Below the pieces are notes generated by a model. The model was given only the letters and a program-made list of their open reading frames with translations, searched no databases and was not told where the DNA came from. From contig JACRHD010000032.1 of assembly GCA_016234115.1 (NCBI GenBank), forward strand, positions 1-38,970: a stretch of 38,970 bases of DNA. The letters are read 5' to 3'. Origin of the DNA: Nitrospirota bacterium. Its GTDB lineage: Bacteria > Nitrospirota > Thermodesulfovibrionia > UBA6902. Positions 24,540-33,200 of the stretch are shown here, one piece after another. Position 1 is the first letter of the stretch. Each line of letters begins with the position of its first letter. The translations under genes were made by a program, and so were the position numbers.

Positions 24540-24707
24540 GTCATTCCCGAAGTTTTAATCGGGAATCCAGCTCCTTAAGAAGCAATTGCTTCCGCCTTTC
24601 CGCTCTTTAAGTGCCCATCTTCTTGAACAAACTTTATTATCATCTACTCTTTTAAAAGAAAATCATTTATATCCACTGGATTCCCGCTTACTGACTGCGG
24701 GAATGAC
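24540..24707. repeat. Full-length family A element (about 168 bp)
   Basis: Ends GTCATTCCCGAAG / CTGCGGGAATGAC enclose an AT-rich centre (ACAAACTTTATTATCATCTA, CTTTTAAAAGAAAAT). Positions 24611-24707 match 35304-35391 closely with a few indels. It has the look of a non-autonomous mobile element with inverted ends; no coding capacity. Confidence 0.83.
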
Positions 24708-24751
24708 GGTGCTTACCCGCACAATTCCCGGAAGAACCGAAATCTTAAGTC

Positions 24752-25228
24752 CTAATGGTGCATATGCATCTGCGTGTCCGCACCCCCGAGCTTGACATCG
24801 ACCTGCTTCTCTCCGGACTTCTCAAACAGCAGGACCAGCCTGAATTCAGAGCCTTCCTTTATGTCTTCAGGCATTTTGAATATCATTATGTGAAGCCCGC
24901 CGGGCTTCAGCTCGACCGCATCCGCCGGAGGTATGCGCAGCTTCTCTTTCCTGAACATCTTCCCGTTTTCGGTGTCGTGGATCTCGACGATTGCCGACGG
25001 GACGTCCACCCTGGCCCCCACAAGTGTGTCCTCGGCTTTTCCGGTGTTGGATATCTTCATGAAGACGGACACGCTCCCCACGATTACCCTCGACATCCTG
25101 GCCTCCGGCGCCTCAATTTTTATCTGTGGAAATCCCGGCGCCGAGCCCATACCCAGGGCCGCGCCGCCGGGCATGACTGCAAACATAAACACAACTAACG
25201 ATGCTGCAAACGTTTTAATAGAATTCAT
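24752..25228 (-). CDS. PCu(A)C-like periplasmic copper chaperone
   Basis: Protein of 158 residues with a signal peptide (MNSIKTFAASLVVFMFAVMP). The mature part matches the PCu(A)C/DUF461 cupredoxin-like fold: EIHDTENGKM supplies the first His and a Met, and ELKPGGLHIMIFKM supplies the conserved HxM. The spacing between the first His and Met is shorter than the usual motif. The tail ends QMHMHH, an extra His/Met metal site. This family delivers Cu(I) to cytochrome oxidase CuA or other copper sites. Upstream of the heme-motif propeller on the same strand, which suggests a shared metal or redox role. ATG 25228 is used; a GTG at 25255 is possible. Confidence 0.85.
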   Translation of the reverse strand: MNSIKTFAASLVVFMFAVMPGGAALGMGSAPGFPQIKIEAPEARMSRVIVGSVSVFMKISNTGKAEDTLVGARVDVPSAIVEIHDTENGKMFRKEKLRIPPADAVELKPGGLHIMIFKMPEDIKEGSEFRLVLLFEKSGEKQVDVKLGGADTQMHMHH

Positions 25229-25306
25229 GGCCCTGAGCCCGGCCACTGATTTCACGGATTTGCGCTCCTCGCTATGCCGCCCGTGGCCGATTGCTTATCT
25301 TCGGAT

Positions 25307-25326
25307 TATTGGTATATTTGCCAATA
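25307..25326. promoter_or_regulatory. Candidate operator palindrome upstream of the copper chaperone gene
   Basis: TATTGGTA-TATT-TGCCAATA: 8-bp arms with one mismatch and a 4-nt centre, 79 bp upstream of the ATG at 25228. The core TTGG-N8-CCAA resembles CRP/FNR-family boxes (TTG...CAA). The regulator is unknown. Confidence 0.4.
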
Positions 25327-25421
25327 CGTGCAAATATTAATAGAAAGGCATCTGCTTAATCAATTTTAATTTTTTAAGACGTGTATTTGTTTTTTTAATC
25401 GGACAGGATTTCCAGGCAGGG

Positions 25422-27521
25422 TCAAGGGGCAAGGTGCGATGGGACAGGGGCGCCTTCAGGCTTTTCCTTTGTCCCGTTATCAGCCGGTTTTTCATCGGCG
25501 TCATCTTTCAATGCCTTGTCTATGGGCCTGTCGGCTTCCCTCTTAAGCGCCCGCTTCCCTGCTTTTACGGCATCGACGTCATATGACGGATCAGAGAGTG
25601 TCCCGGAGACCTTCAGCGGTATCATTCCCCACCCCTCTTCATCCCGTATATATTTGGCGACCCCGGACCCGACAGTCTCTTTTGCAAGACGCGGAGAGAG
25701 CCTTAAATCGAACGCCAGGTCGAGGGACCCATCGAGGCCTATATCGCCCGAAGGGTCCATCGAGAGATCGTCCGAGGTAAAAACGCTGTCAAGACGCGCG
25801 AGGCCGTTTCTGATTCTCATGGTCCCGCTTGCCTTATCCAGGTTTATCGTCTTTAATTCATCGATGCTCAGCAATGCAGCCAGGGACTCAGTGAGCTTCG
25901 CGTTTGTTATCTTCCCGTCGTTCACCCTGAAGTCGCCGTCGCCGACAAGGTTCCTCCTGATGCTTTCCGGCAAAGTGCCTGCGCCGCTCAGCCTGAGACT
26001 GGTTGAAAGGTATCCGAAGACAGCGCCCCCGGCCTTCGGGAAGAAAGAATTTACGACCTCCTCCGCACGAACAGAATCGAGGTCGGCAGAGAGGTAATAG
26101 ATATATCCCGGCCTTGAAAAATCGACTGAGGCGTTTACGCTCACTGTGCCGTTTCCGACAGCAGCCGACATTTTAGGTATATCCAGTTTATTGTCACCGA
26201 GCTTATACCTGGCGTAAAAACCGGTCGCGTCTACGCCCTTGTACACGAGTGAATCGATCCTGACTTCAACGTCCGCCGAAAGCCTGAGCTTGTGGGGCCC
26301 GGCTTCCCTGGTCCTGTTTGCGGGCGGCGCAGCGCCTCCCCGGGACACCGCCGCGCCCGGCCAAAGCGGAACAAAGTCGTCTAAATAGAGCTGTCTTGAA
26401 TGCAGACGGAGTCTTATGCGCGGGTACCTGAAATTGCTGACGGAGCCTTTGATTTCAGCCGTGTTTTTCCCGGAAGCCCCCTTTACATCGATGTTCACAG
26501 TCTGTTCCCGGAATTTCAAAGTCCCGTCCAGGACGGCATTCAGTCCCTTCAGCTTTACGCCCGTCTTTTCAAAAAGCACAATTCCGTCCGCCCTGAGCGT
26601 CTCAATTTTCAGGGGCATGCCTTTCACTTTCAGGTCGGCGGAAATATTCCCCGACAGGGACAGACCCTGCAAATCGGGAAAGGCCGCAAGCTCTTTCTGC
26701 ACATCCTGGAGCGCGAGCCTCGGCAGGGAAACCGCCACGTCTATTTCAGGCTCTCTTCTGAGATTTCTCACCTTGCCGGTAAGCGATGCCGTGAGCCTCT
26801 GGATTTTGAGGTCCGCCCTCTCTATACGGACATCGGCCGGGTCGGCGTCCACATAGGCCGCGTATGAAAGCGACGCCCTGATGTCTTTGACCTTTTTTCC
26901 CCGCAAAATAACTTCATCCAGCCTCAGGTCCATGTCCCCTTCCGAGGCCAACCTTGAGCCGTCCGCGGTCCTGACGCCGGCTTTGAGGGTAAAAGAACCT
27001 CTCGTATCCGGGAACTTTTTCAGTCCGTCGACCAAAGAAAATTTCGAGTCTTCAATCCGTATGTCATGCACAAGCAGGGAAACCGGGAGCCCTTTTGCTC
27101 CGGGGACCTGTTCTTCCGGCCGCGGCGCTTCTTTTTTTTCTTTTTTGCCAAGGTCTTCATAATTGAACCTGCCGTTTTCGTCGCGTGTTATTTTTATGTC
27201 GGGAGACACAAGTTTGAGCTCGTCAATTACTATCCTCTTTGAAAGCAGGGGCAGCAGTTTGAACCTGAGCACAAATTCCCTGCACCTCACAAAATCAGCC
27301 TGCCCGTCTTTTTCCCTGATTGTGAAGTCTTTGACCCTTATGCTTCTGAAGGGGCTTATCCTGACCTCGCCTATGAATACCTTCCTGTTGAGCGTCTGCT
27401 CGGCGTAGGGGACAAGAAATTTCCTTACACGCTCGGGCGTTACATAGACCTTGATCAGTACGACGAAGGCGGCTATAATGACCGCAAACAGAGAGGCAAT
27501 TATGATCATGGCTTTCTTCAT
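25422..27521 (-). CDS. AsmA-family protein
   Basis: Protein of 699 residues with one N-terminal membrane anchor (MKKAMIIIASLFAVIIAAFVVL), followed by the conserved AsmA start (PERVRKFLVPYAEQTLNRKVFIGEVRISPF, in part; VKDFTIRE). Repeating beta-strand segments follow, then a C-terminal AsmA_2-like region (GDGDFRVNDGKITNAKLTESLAALLSI, in part). The family forms long beta-groove bridges that move phospholipids between inner and outer membranes or affect outer-membrane assembly, so a Gram-negative envelope is implied. The ATG at 27521 is preferred over a TTG at 27557. The last few codons and the stop come from a family B2 repeat fragment. Charged tail rich in Asp/Lys/Glu. Confidence 0.88.
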   Translation of the reverse strand: MKKAMIIIASLFAVIIAAFVVLIKVYVTPERVRKFLVPYAEQTLNRKVFIGEVRISPFRSIRVKDFTIREKDGQADFVRCREFVLRFKLLPLLSKRIVIDELKLVSPDIKITRDENGRFNYEDLGKKEKKEAPRPEEQVPGAKGLPVSLLVHDIRIEDSKFSLVDGLKKFPDTRGSFTLKAGVRTADGSRLASEGDMDLRLDEVILRGKKVKDIRASLSYAAYVDADPADVRIERADLKIQRLTASLTGKVRNLRREPEIDVAVSLPRLALQDVQKELAAFPDLQGLSLSGNISADLKVKGMPLKIETLRADGIVLFEKTGVKLKGLNAVLDGTLKFREQTVNIDVKGASGKNTAEIKGSVSNFRYPRIRLRLHSRQLYLDDFVPLWPGAAVSRGGAAPPANRTREAGPHKLRLSADVEVRIDSLVYKGVDATGFYARYKLGDNKLDIPKMSAAVGNGTVSVNASVDFSRPGYIYYLSADLDSVRAEEVVNSFFPKAGGAVFGYLSTSLRLSGAGTLPESIRRNLVGDGDFRVNDGKITNAKLTESLAALLSIDELKTINLDKASGTMRIRNGLARLDSVFTSDDLSMDPSGDIGLDGSLDLAFDLRLSPRLAKETVGSGVAKYIRDEEGWGMIPLKVSGTLSDPSYDVDAVKAGKRALKREADRPIDKALKDDADEKPADNGTKEKPEGAPVPSHLAP

Positions 27522-27606
27522 CACATAAACTTTAACATTAAAGAAAATGCAGCGCAATATTTGGGGATTACTTACGCGGTCGGCAGTAAAGACACATTAA
27601 TCAGCC

Positions 27607-27741
27607 GTCATGCCCGAAGTTCTTTATCGGGCATCCATGGTTCAGAGGCTCACCATGACAAGCTTGTCACCCTGAGCTTGTCGAAGGGTGGATTCCCGCT
27701 TACTGACTGCCAACAGTAGGTGCTTTAGGCACGGGAATGAC
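27607..27741. repeat. Family A composite repeat
   Basis: GTCATGCCCGAAGTTCTTTA... to ACGGGAATGAC, with the inner CACCCTGAGCTTGTCGAAGG that is the inverse of the segment in the 18449 copy. It fills the gap between the AsmA-like gene and selA. Confidence 0.83.
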
Positions 27742-27787
27742 AACTAATGCCGCAATTATTCAGCCTATCGGGCAGACATGGAATTCA

Positions 27788-29182
27788 TCACATCGTTAAA
27801 GCGGCCCTGACGCGCCTTGCGAGCTCTTTCACTTCATTGTCCTGTACAGTCCTTGCGTCAAGGAGAAGGGCGTTGTCTTTGATCCTCCCGATCACGGGCG
27901 GATCGCCGAGCCTCAGTCTTTTTTCCAGCTCGTTTACAGAGATGTGCGAGGGCCTGATTGACACGGCAAAGGTGGGAAAATTGATTTCCGGCAGGGAGCC
28001 GCCGCCCGCCTGGGATTCATCCGGCACGACTTCCATCCCCGGCTGACCGGAAATATCTTTTTTCAGGGATGAAAGTATCTTCTTCGCCCTGGTCTTTATT
28101 TCATCCGCGGTCTCAGTCAGCATCCGGACCGTCGGGATCTCTTTTATCGCCTTTTCTTCATCGAGATACTGCATGAACGTCGCCTCAAGCGACGCTAATG
28201 TCATCTTGTCTATCCTCATCGCCCTCATCATGGGGTTTTTCTGGATCACGGATATCAGTTTTTCTTTGCCTATTATAATGCCCGCTTGGGGACCGCCGAG
28301 GAGCTTGTCGCCGCTGAAGGTAACTATGTCGGCCCCTGTCCTGACGACTTCCTGCACCGAAGGCTCGCCTGTGACTCCGTATTGCGCAAGGTTGATCATG
28401 CTGCCGCTTCCCAGGTCGGCGACGACCGGTATCCTGTAATCCTTCCCTATCTTCGCCAGTCTTTCAAGCGGCACCTCTTCCGTAAAACCGATCACCCTGT
28501 AATTGCTCTGATGCACCTTGAGCAGGAGCGCAGTGTCCCCGCACAGGGCGTTTTCATAATCGGCCGGATGTGTCTTGTTTGTCGTCCCGACCTCTCTCAG
28601 TATCGCCCCGCTCGCCTTCATCACCTCCGGTATCCTGAAAGAGCCTCCTATCTCCACGAGCTCCCCCCTCGATACGATCACCTCTCTCCCCCTGGCAAAG
28701 GTGTCCAGGCACAGCAGCACGGCCGCGGCGTTGTTGTTTACCACAACCGAGTCTTCGGCGCCGGTCAGTTCCCTTATGATGTCCTTTATGTGAGAATACC
28801 TTTTGCCCCTCCTGCCTGTGGAAATTTCATATTCGAGGTTCGTATAGCTCCGGGCAGTGGATATTACGTGATCGAGGGCCTTTTCAGAAAGGAGCGACCT
28901 GCCGAGATTGGTATGTATGACGATCCCTGTGGCATTTATCAGGGGCCTGAGTTTGTAAGAGGACAGCTTCCTGACAACAGATTCAATATCATGTGCAATG
29001 GCCTCCACCGATACGTCGGAAGCTGCGCCGTCCAGTATTCCCTTCCGTCTCGAGTCAATGACCTCCCGGACGGCGCGAAGGACTGTCTTCCTTGGAAATA
29101 AATCAAGCAGGCCCGTCCCGAACGGACTCTTCAGACATTCATCGACGGACGGCAATTGAGAGAGCTGCTCCCGGATTGTCAT
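27788..29182 (-). CDS. selA: L-seryl-tRNA(Sec) selenium transferase
   Basis: PLP enzyme of 464 residues that turns Ser-tRNA(Sec) into selenocysteinyl-tRNA using selenophosphate. The PLP lysine is Lys293 in TFSGDKLLGGPQAG. Other family stretches are INATGIVIHTNLGRSLLSEKAL (in part), NNNAAAVLLCL and HQSNYRVIGFTEEV, plus the C-terminal LRLGDPPVIGRIKDNALLLD (in part). Length is typical. The organism therefore very probably makes selenoproteins. selB and selC are not in the window and no selenoprotein could be identified in it. Confidence 0.97.
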   Translation of the reverse strand: MTIREQLSQLPSVDECLKSPFGTGLLDLFPRKTVLRAVREVIDSRRKGILDGAASDVSVEAIAHDIESVVRKLSSYKLRPLINATGIVIHTNLGRSLLSEKALDHVISTARSYTNLEYEISTGRRGKRYSHIKDIIRELTGAEDSVVVNNNAAAVLLCLDTFARGREVIVSRGELVEIGGSFRIPEVMKASGAILREVGTTNKTHPADYENALCGDTALLLKVHQSNYRVIGFTEEVPLERLAKIGKDYRIPVVADLGSGSMINLAQYGVTGEPSVQEVVRTGADIVTFSGDKLLGGPQAGIIIGKEKLISVIQKNPMMRAMRIDKMTLASLEATFMQYLDEEKAIKEIPTVRMLTETADEIKTRAKKILSSLKKDISGQPGMEVVPDESQAGGGSLPEINFPTFAVSIRPSHISVNELEKRLRLGDPPVIGRIKDNALLLDARTVQDNEVKELARRVRAALTM

Positions 29183-29478
29183 GAGTTCTTTTTTAGCACA
29201 CGGGGCGTGCGGCGGTCAAGGTGTAATTTGTCCGGACGGATTTTTTATTCGCTCATTTCCAATAGAACCAGGCCCAAATGTATCTGCGTAGACTTTTCAG
29301 CAGCCGGAGGGATTCTGCCGTCGGAGACCTTCAGAAAGATGCCGCTGAGCATGCCGGACAGCGCGGCTTTATTGAAAGTATACTGCAAAGCCGCGGCCCC
29401 ACGGATACACGCGCTGACGCGCCTTGCCATGAACGGTAAGTGTCCGATTGTTTCGTGAATGCGGAGGCGGTGAGGCAG
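29183..29478. other. Gene-poor spacer between selA and the nucleotidyltransferase gene
   Basis: No convincing gene. On the minus strand the nucleotidyltransferase frame stays open for 78 codons after its stop (to 29245) and includes HETIGHLPF and GAAALQYTFNKAALSGMLSG, which looks protein-like but matches nothing I recognise. It could be a decayed gene end. Confidence 0.4.
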
Positions 29479-29793
29479 TCAGCAGGGGTTATTCAAAATT
29501 TCTTCGAGGAAGGTACCCTTTGTATTTTTTACTTCTTCCTCCGTATAACCGATTGCCTCAATAGGCTCAAACACCCTTCCTGCGGCAAGCCCGAGGGTCT
29601 CCAGCCTTTCACGAAGATTCATGTGCCTGAAGTCCTCAGAGATGACGATCAAATCAATATCGCTGTCTTCACGCGGATTGCCCTGCGCATATGAACCGTA
29701 GAGAATAATTCTCCCGGAGTTTATGCCGAGTTTTGCCAGCTCGTCTTTATAACGCCGGATTATTTCTTCAATTTCTTGTGGTGTTTTAACCAT
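29479..29793 (-). CDS. MNT-type minimal nucleotidyltransferase (MntA-like antitoxin)
   Basis: Protein of 104 residues with the minimal nucleotidyltransferase fold. The catalytic motif GSYAQGNPREDSDIDL (33-48) has the Gly-Ser and both Asp45 and Asp47 metal ligands. In characterised MNT/HEPN pairs the nucleotidyltransferase neutralises the HEPN ribonuclease by AMPylation. The neighbouring upstream gene overlaps by 34 bp and is a HEPN protein, but it is frameshifted, so this gene may be an orphan antitoxin now. Intact and well formed itself. ATG at 29793. Confidence 0.88.
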   Translation of the reverse strand: MVKTPQEIEEIIRRYKDELAKLGINSGRIILYGSYAQGNPREDSDIDLIVISEDFRHMNLRERLETLGLAAGRVFEPIEAIGYTEEEVKNTKGTFLEEILNNPC

Positions 29794-30153
29794 GTCAGCG
29801 CCTTTTCCGTTGATTCAAGATAGTCCTTAACGACATTCTCTGGATAACTTTCCATAAGCTGATTAAAATCCTCAGGATATCTTGTAACCACACTGGCATT
29901 ATTTATCCTTGCGATGAAATCAAACATATCCTGCGGCATATCCAGAGCAGCCATCTTGACAAGATACAAAAGGTTATGCGTTTTGGGAGGCACTCTATCA
30001 GTGATTTCTGCAACGACGGCCTTCAGTAATTTCTCAACTGCGATATGGCACATAAATACCACAAAACATACCGCCCTGTATTCAACATATGCACCGCGCC
30101 GTGATCAAGTCATATTCAGATGAGAGGATAAAGCTTTCCGTGTCCTTTCGCAT
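29760..30153 (-). pseudogene. Frameshifted HEPN-domain gene (HepT-like)
   Basis: Three consecutive frames together give one HEPN protein. Frame 1, from ATG 30153, reads MRKDTESFILSSEYDLITAR. Frame 2 reads MLNTGRYV. Frame 3 reads FVVFMCHIAVEKLLKAVVAE onward to the stop at 29760. The joined product follows the HEPN pattern (AEYDL-TA-ML--GRY-----CH-AVEK-LKA ... THNL ... RYPEDF). The second shift lies at a T4 run, where one extra T would restore the frame. The remaining open frame (from 30062) lacks the first helix, so the toxin or substrate-binding partner is probably inactive unless these are sequencing errors. Confidence 0.7.
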
Positions 30154-30200
30154 AACACTATATTATTAAAGTAGCTTTGATAAGTAAACTGTTTTTTTCC

Positions 30201-33200
30201 CTACCTCCTCGACCAGTTATTAAGGCAAAACTGGTTGGCGCACTTTGCAACCTTGAGATCATCAAATGTATCGTCAAAATAAGCAATAACCGGCAGGCCG
30301 TCCGTACCTATCGTGATTGAGGTGTATAAGCCCACATCTACTGCGGAATCCACGGTGATGATAGTATTTCCGTAAGAACAGGAGACATTACCGCATTTTG
30401 CGATCTTAAGATCGCCGCCTGATGAGTAACGATAAGAAATAATGGGTAGCCCGTCTGTTCCTATTGTGATTGAAGTATAAAGACCCACGTTTCCTGACGA
30501 ATCCACTGTAGTGATAGTATTGCCGGAAGAACAGGATGCATTGCCGCACTTGGCAACTTTAAGATCATAGTTTGTACTATCATAGTAAGAAATTACCGGC
30601 AGACCGTCCGTACCTATTGTGATTGATGTGTAATATCCTACATTTCCTGACGAATCCATTGTAGTGATAGTATTGCCGGAAGAACAGGATGCATTGCCGC
30701 ATTTGACGACTTTAAGACCACTGCCCAGGTAAGCAACAATCGGCAAGCCGTCCGTCCCTATCGCGATTGACGTGTTCGCACCGCCATAATTAGAGGCATA
30801 GTAATCTACTATGGTGATTGTATTTCCGGACGAACAGGATGCATTCCCGCATTTAACGACTTTAAGACGAACAGATAAGTCGTCCAGTGTATCATAATAA
30901 GAGATAATCGGCCGGCCATCTGTTCCTATAGTGATTGACGAGGCAATACCGGCCCCACTCCCAAACCAACTATCAACTCCGGGGTCTACCGTGTATAAAG
31001 TGTTTCCGGAAGAACAGGATGCATTGCCGCACTTCGCAACTCTAAGATCGGTCTCCATTACATTCAAGTACGAAATAACGGGCAGGCCGTCTGTCCCTAT
31101 TGATATTGATGTGTACCATCCGACTTCGCCATAGTCAGTATCAATATTTGGTGTTATAGTGTTTCCTGATGAACAGGATGCATTGCCACATTTAACAACC
31201 TTGAGATTATAGTTTGTTGCATCATAGTAAGAAACAACCGGTAGGCCGTCTGTCCCTATTGTCATTGATGTATCCCGCCCGACATCTCCAGCAGAATCCA
31301 CGGTCCAGAGAGAGTTGTTGCGTGGATTCTGGGAAGGCGGTGTTATAACGGCGCTCCCTGTAACAATAAAATTACCCGCAACCTTGACATTGCCGTCAAA
31401 GTATCCTGCATAGCCCGTCTGCGCATTATTCTTCCCGTATACACCTATGCCGGTCGAACCGGCTGCCAGAAAATATCCGCCGTAATTTTTGTAATCACCG
31501 GCATAAGATGCCTCGCCATATATGCCTTTGCCCCATGGGCCTGACGCATAGCCTGCGACGGCTGACGCGGTCGATCCGGTCGAAAAGCCCCTGACGCCGC
31601 TGGCTTGCTGGCCGGATGCCGAGCCTGCAACCCCTGCGCTTGAGAAGCCGTTCGAAACAAAGTAGCCCCCATAATTATTTTCATACCCTGTATTGGACGC
31701 TTTGCCGTAAACGCCGTGACTGTTTGTACCCGAGGCCTCGAAGTATCCTCCATGCCCTTCTCCGGTATTTGCTCCCCTGATTATTCCCCCGGTATCTGCG
31801 CCGCTGAGATCAAGAGGCACATTCAGATTAAACGTCAGCCCCGACAAGTTCAGCCCTGTGCCGGCCGCATATGCATTGCCGTCATCCGTCTCACATACAA
31901 CAGTTCCGTCTTCGTTAATCACCCGAATACTGCTGCCCACTATGCAGGAACTGCTGAGGCGTCTTTGAAGATACGTCGTGTCGGCCTGGAGCGTGACGTC
32001 TCCGCTTGTTCCCCCGCCGGTTAATCCTGTCCCATGATTGACACCCGTGATATCGCCCCCCGCGCTTGCGGAGGCCTGAATCGTTCCGTCAGGGAACTTG
32101 ATCCCACCGCTCGTGGATTCGATAGTGCCGGCAACAGAAAGCTTCTGTGCAGGACTCGTAGTGCCGATACCGACATTGCCCGCGTCATTAATGAACAACC
32201 GGGTGCTATCCGCTGCCATATCTGTGAAAGAGAGATTGTTGAGACCATAACCTCCTGCGTCGGTGAAGATCGACCACTTGGGTGAATTGTTGTGCTTAAA
32301 CTCAATTGCCGACTGTAATGTGCCGGTTTGTGTATTAAGAGAGATAGATGGATTCTGGCCTTCAATGAGCAACGTCTTGCCTGCTATATGAAGGTTTGCC
32401 GCCGGAGTCGTCGTCCCTATGCCGACTTTGCCGTTAACAGTAAGTGTATCAGCGCCGAAATCTCCGTAGATCAGTGGTACAGAGGTGGTTGAATTGTCTA
32501 TATAAAGCTTGTTGGAGCCGGTCTCATTATATCCTGCATTATCCCCGATAAAAACATTGCCGGAGCCAGTTGTATTAGACAAGCCTGTCTGTCTTCCTAT
32601 GAATGTATTCCCGCTGCCTATGGTATTGGCAAAGCCTGAGGATTTTCCCACGAATGTATTAGAACCGCCCGTGGTGTTTGAAGAGCCTGCACTATTTCCC
32701 AAGAATGTGTTCTCAGGGCTGGTAGTATTCGAATAGCCTGCGCCAGTGCCTACAAATGTGTTGAAACTGCCCTCGGTGTTTGCACGGCCTGCATCACTTC
32801 CCAAAAATACATTGGCCCTGCCTGTAGTGTTGAAATTGCCTGCCTGACGCCCTGCAAATGTATTATTATCACCACTGCTATTGGATTGGCCGGTGCCGCT
32901 TCCCAGGAATGTGTTACCGCCTGCTGTATTGTGATTGCCCGCTCCATATCCTATGAACGTGTTTTCATGAGCAGATGTATTGAAACCACCCGCAGCGCTT
33001 CCTAAAAACGTATTGTAAGAACCTGATACATTGGCTCCGCCCGCTTTACTTCCTACAAAAGTGTTGAAATTGCCGTCTGTATTTAAACTTCCCGCACTGG
33101 GTCCTATAAATGAGTTTGATCCGCCGGTAGTGTTTGAGTCGCCGGCATTTTCTCCTACAAATATGTTTGTACCTGTTGTGTGTGTATGCCCTGATGTCGC

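Noticed and set aside
30201-33200. Regular DNA repeats that could suggest a CRISPR array
   Set aside because: The repeats are in-frame protein repeats (NxFxG and the seven C-terminal units) with variable, conserved-sense spacers.
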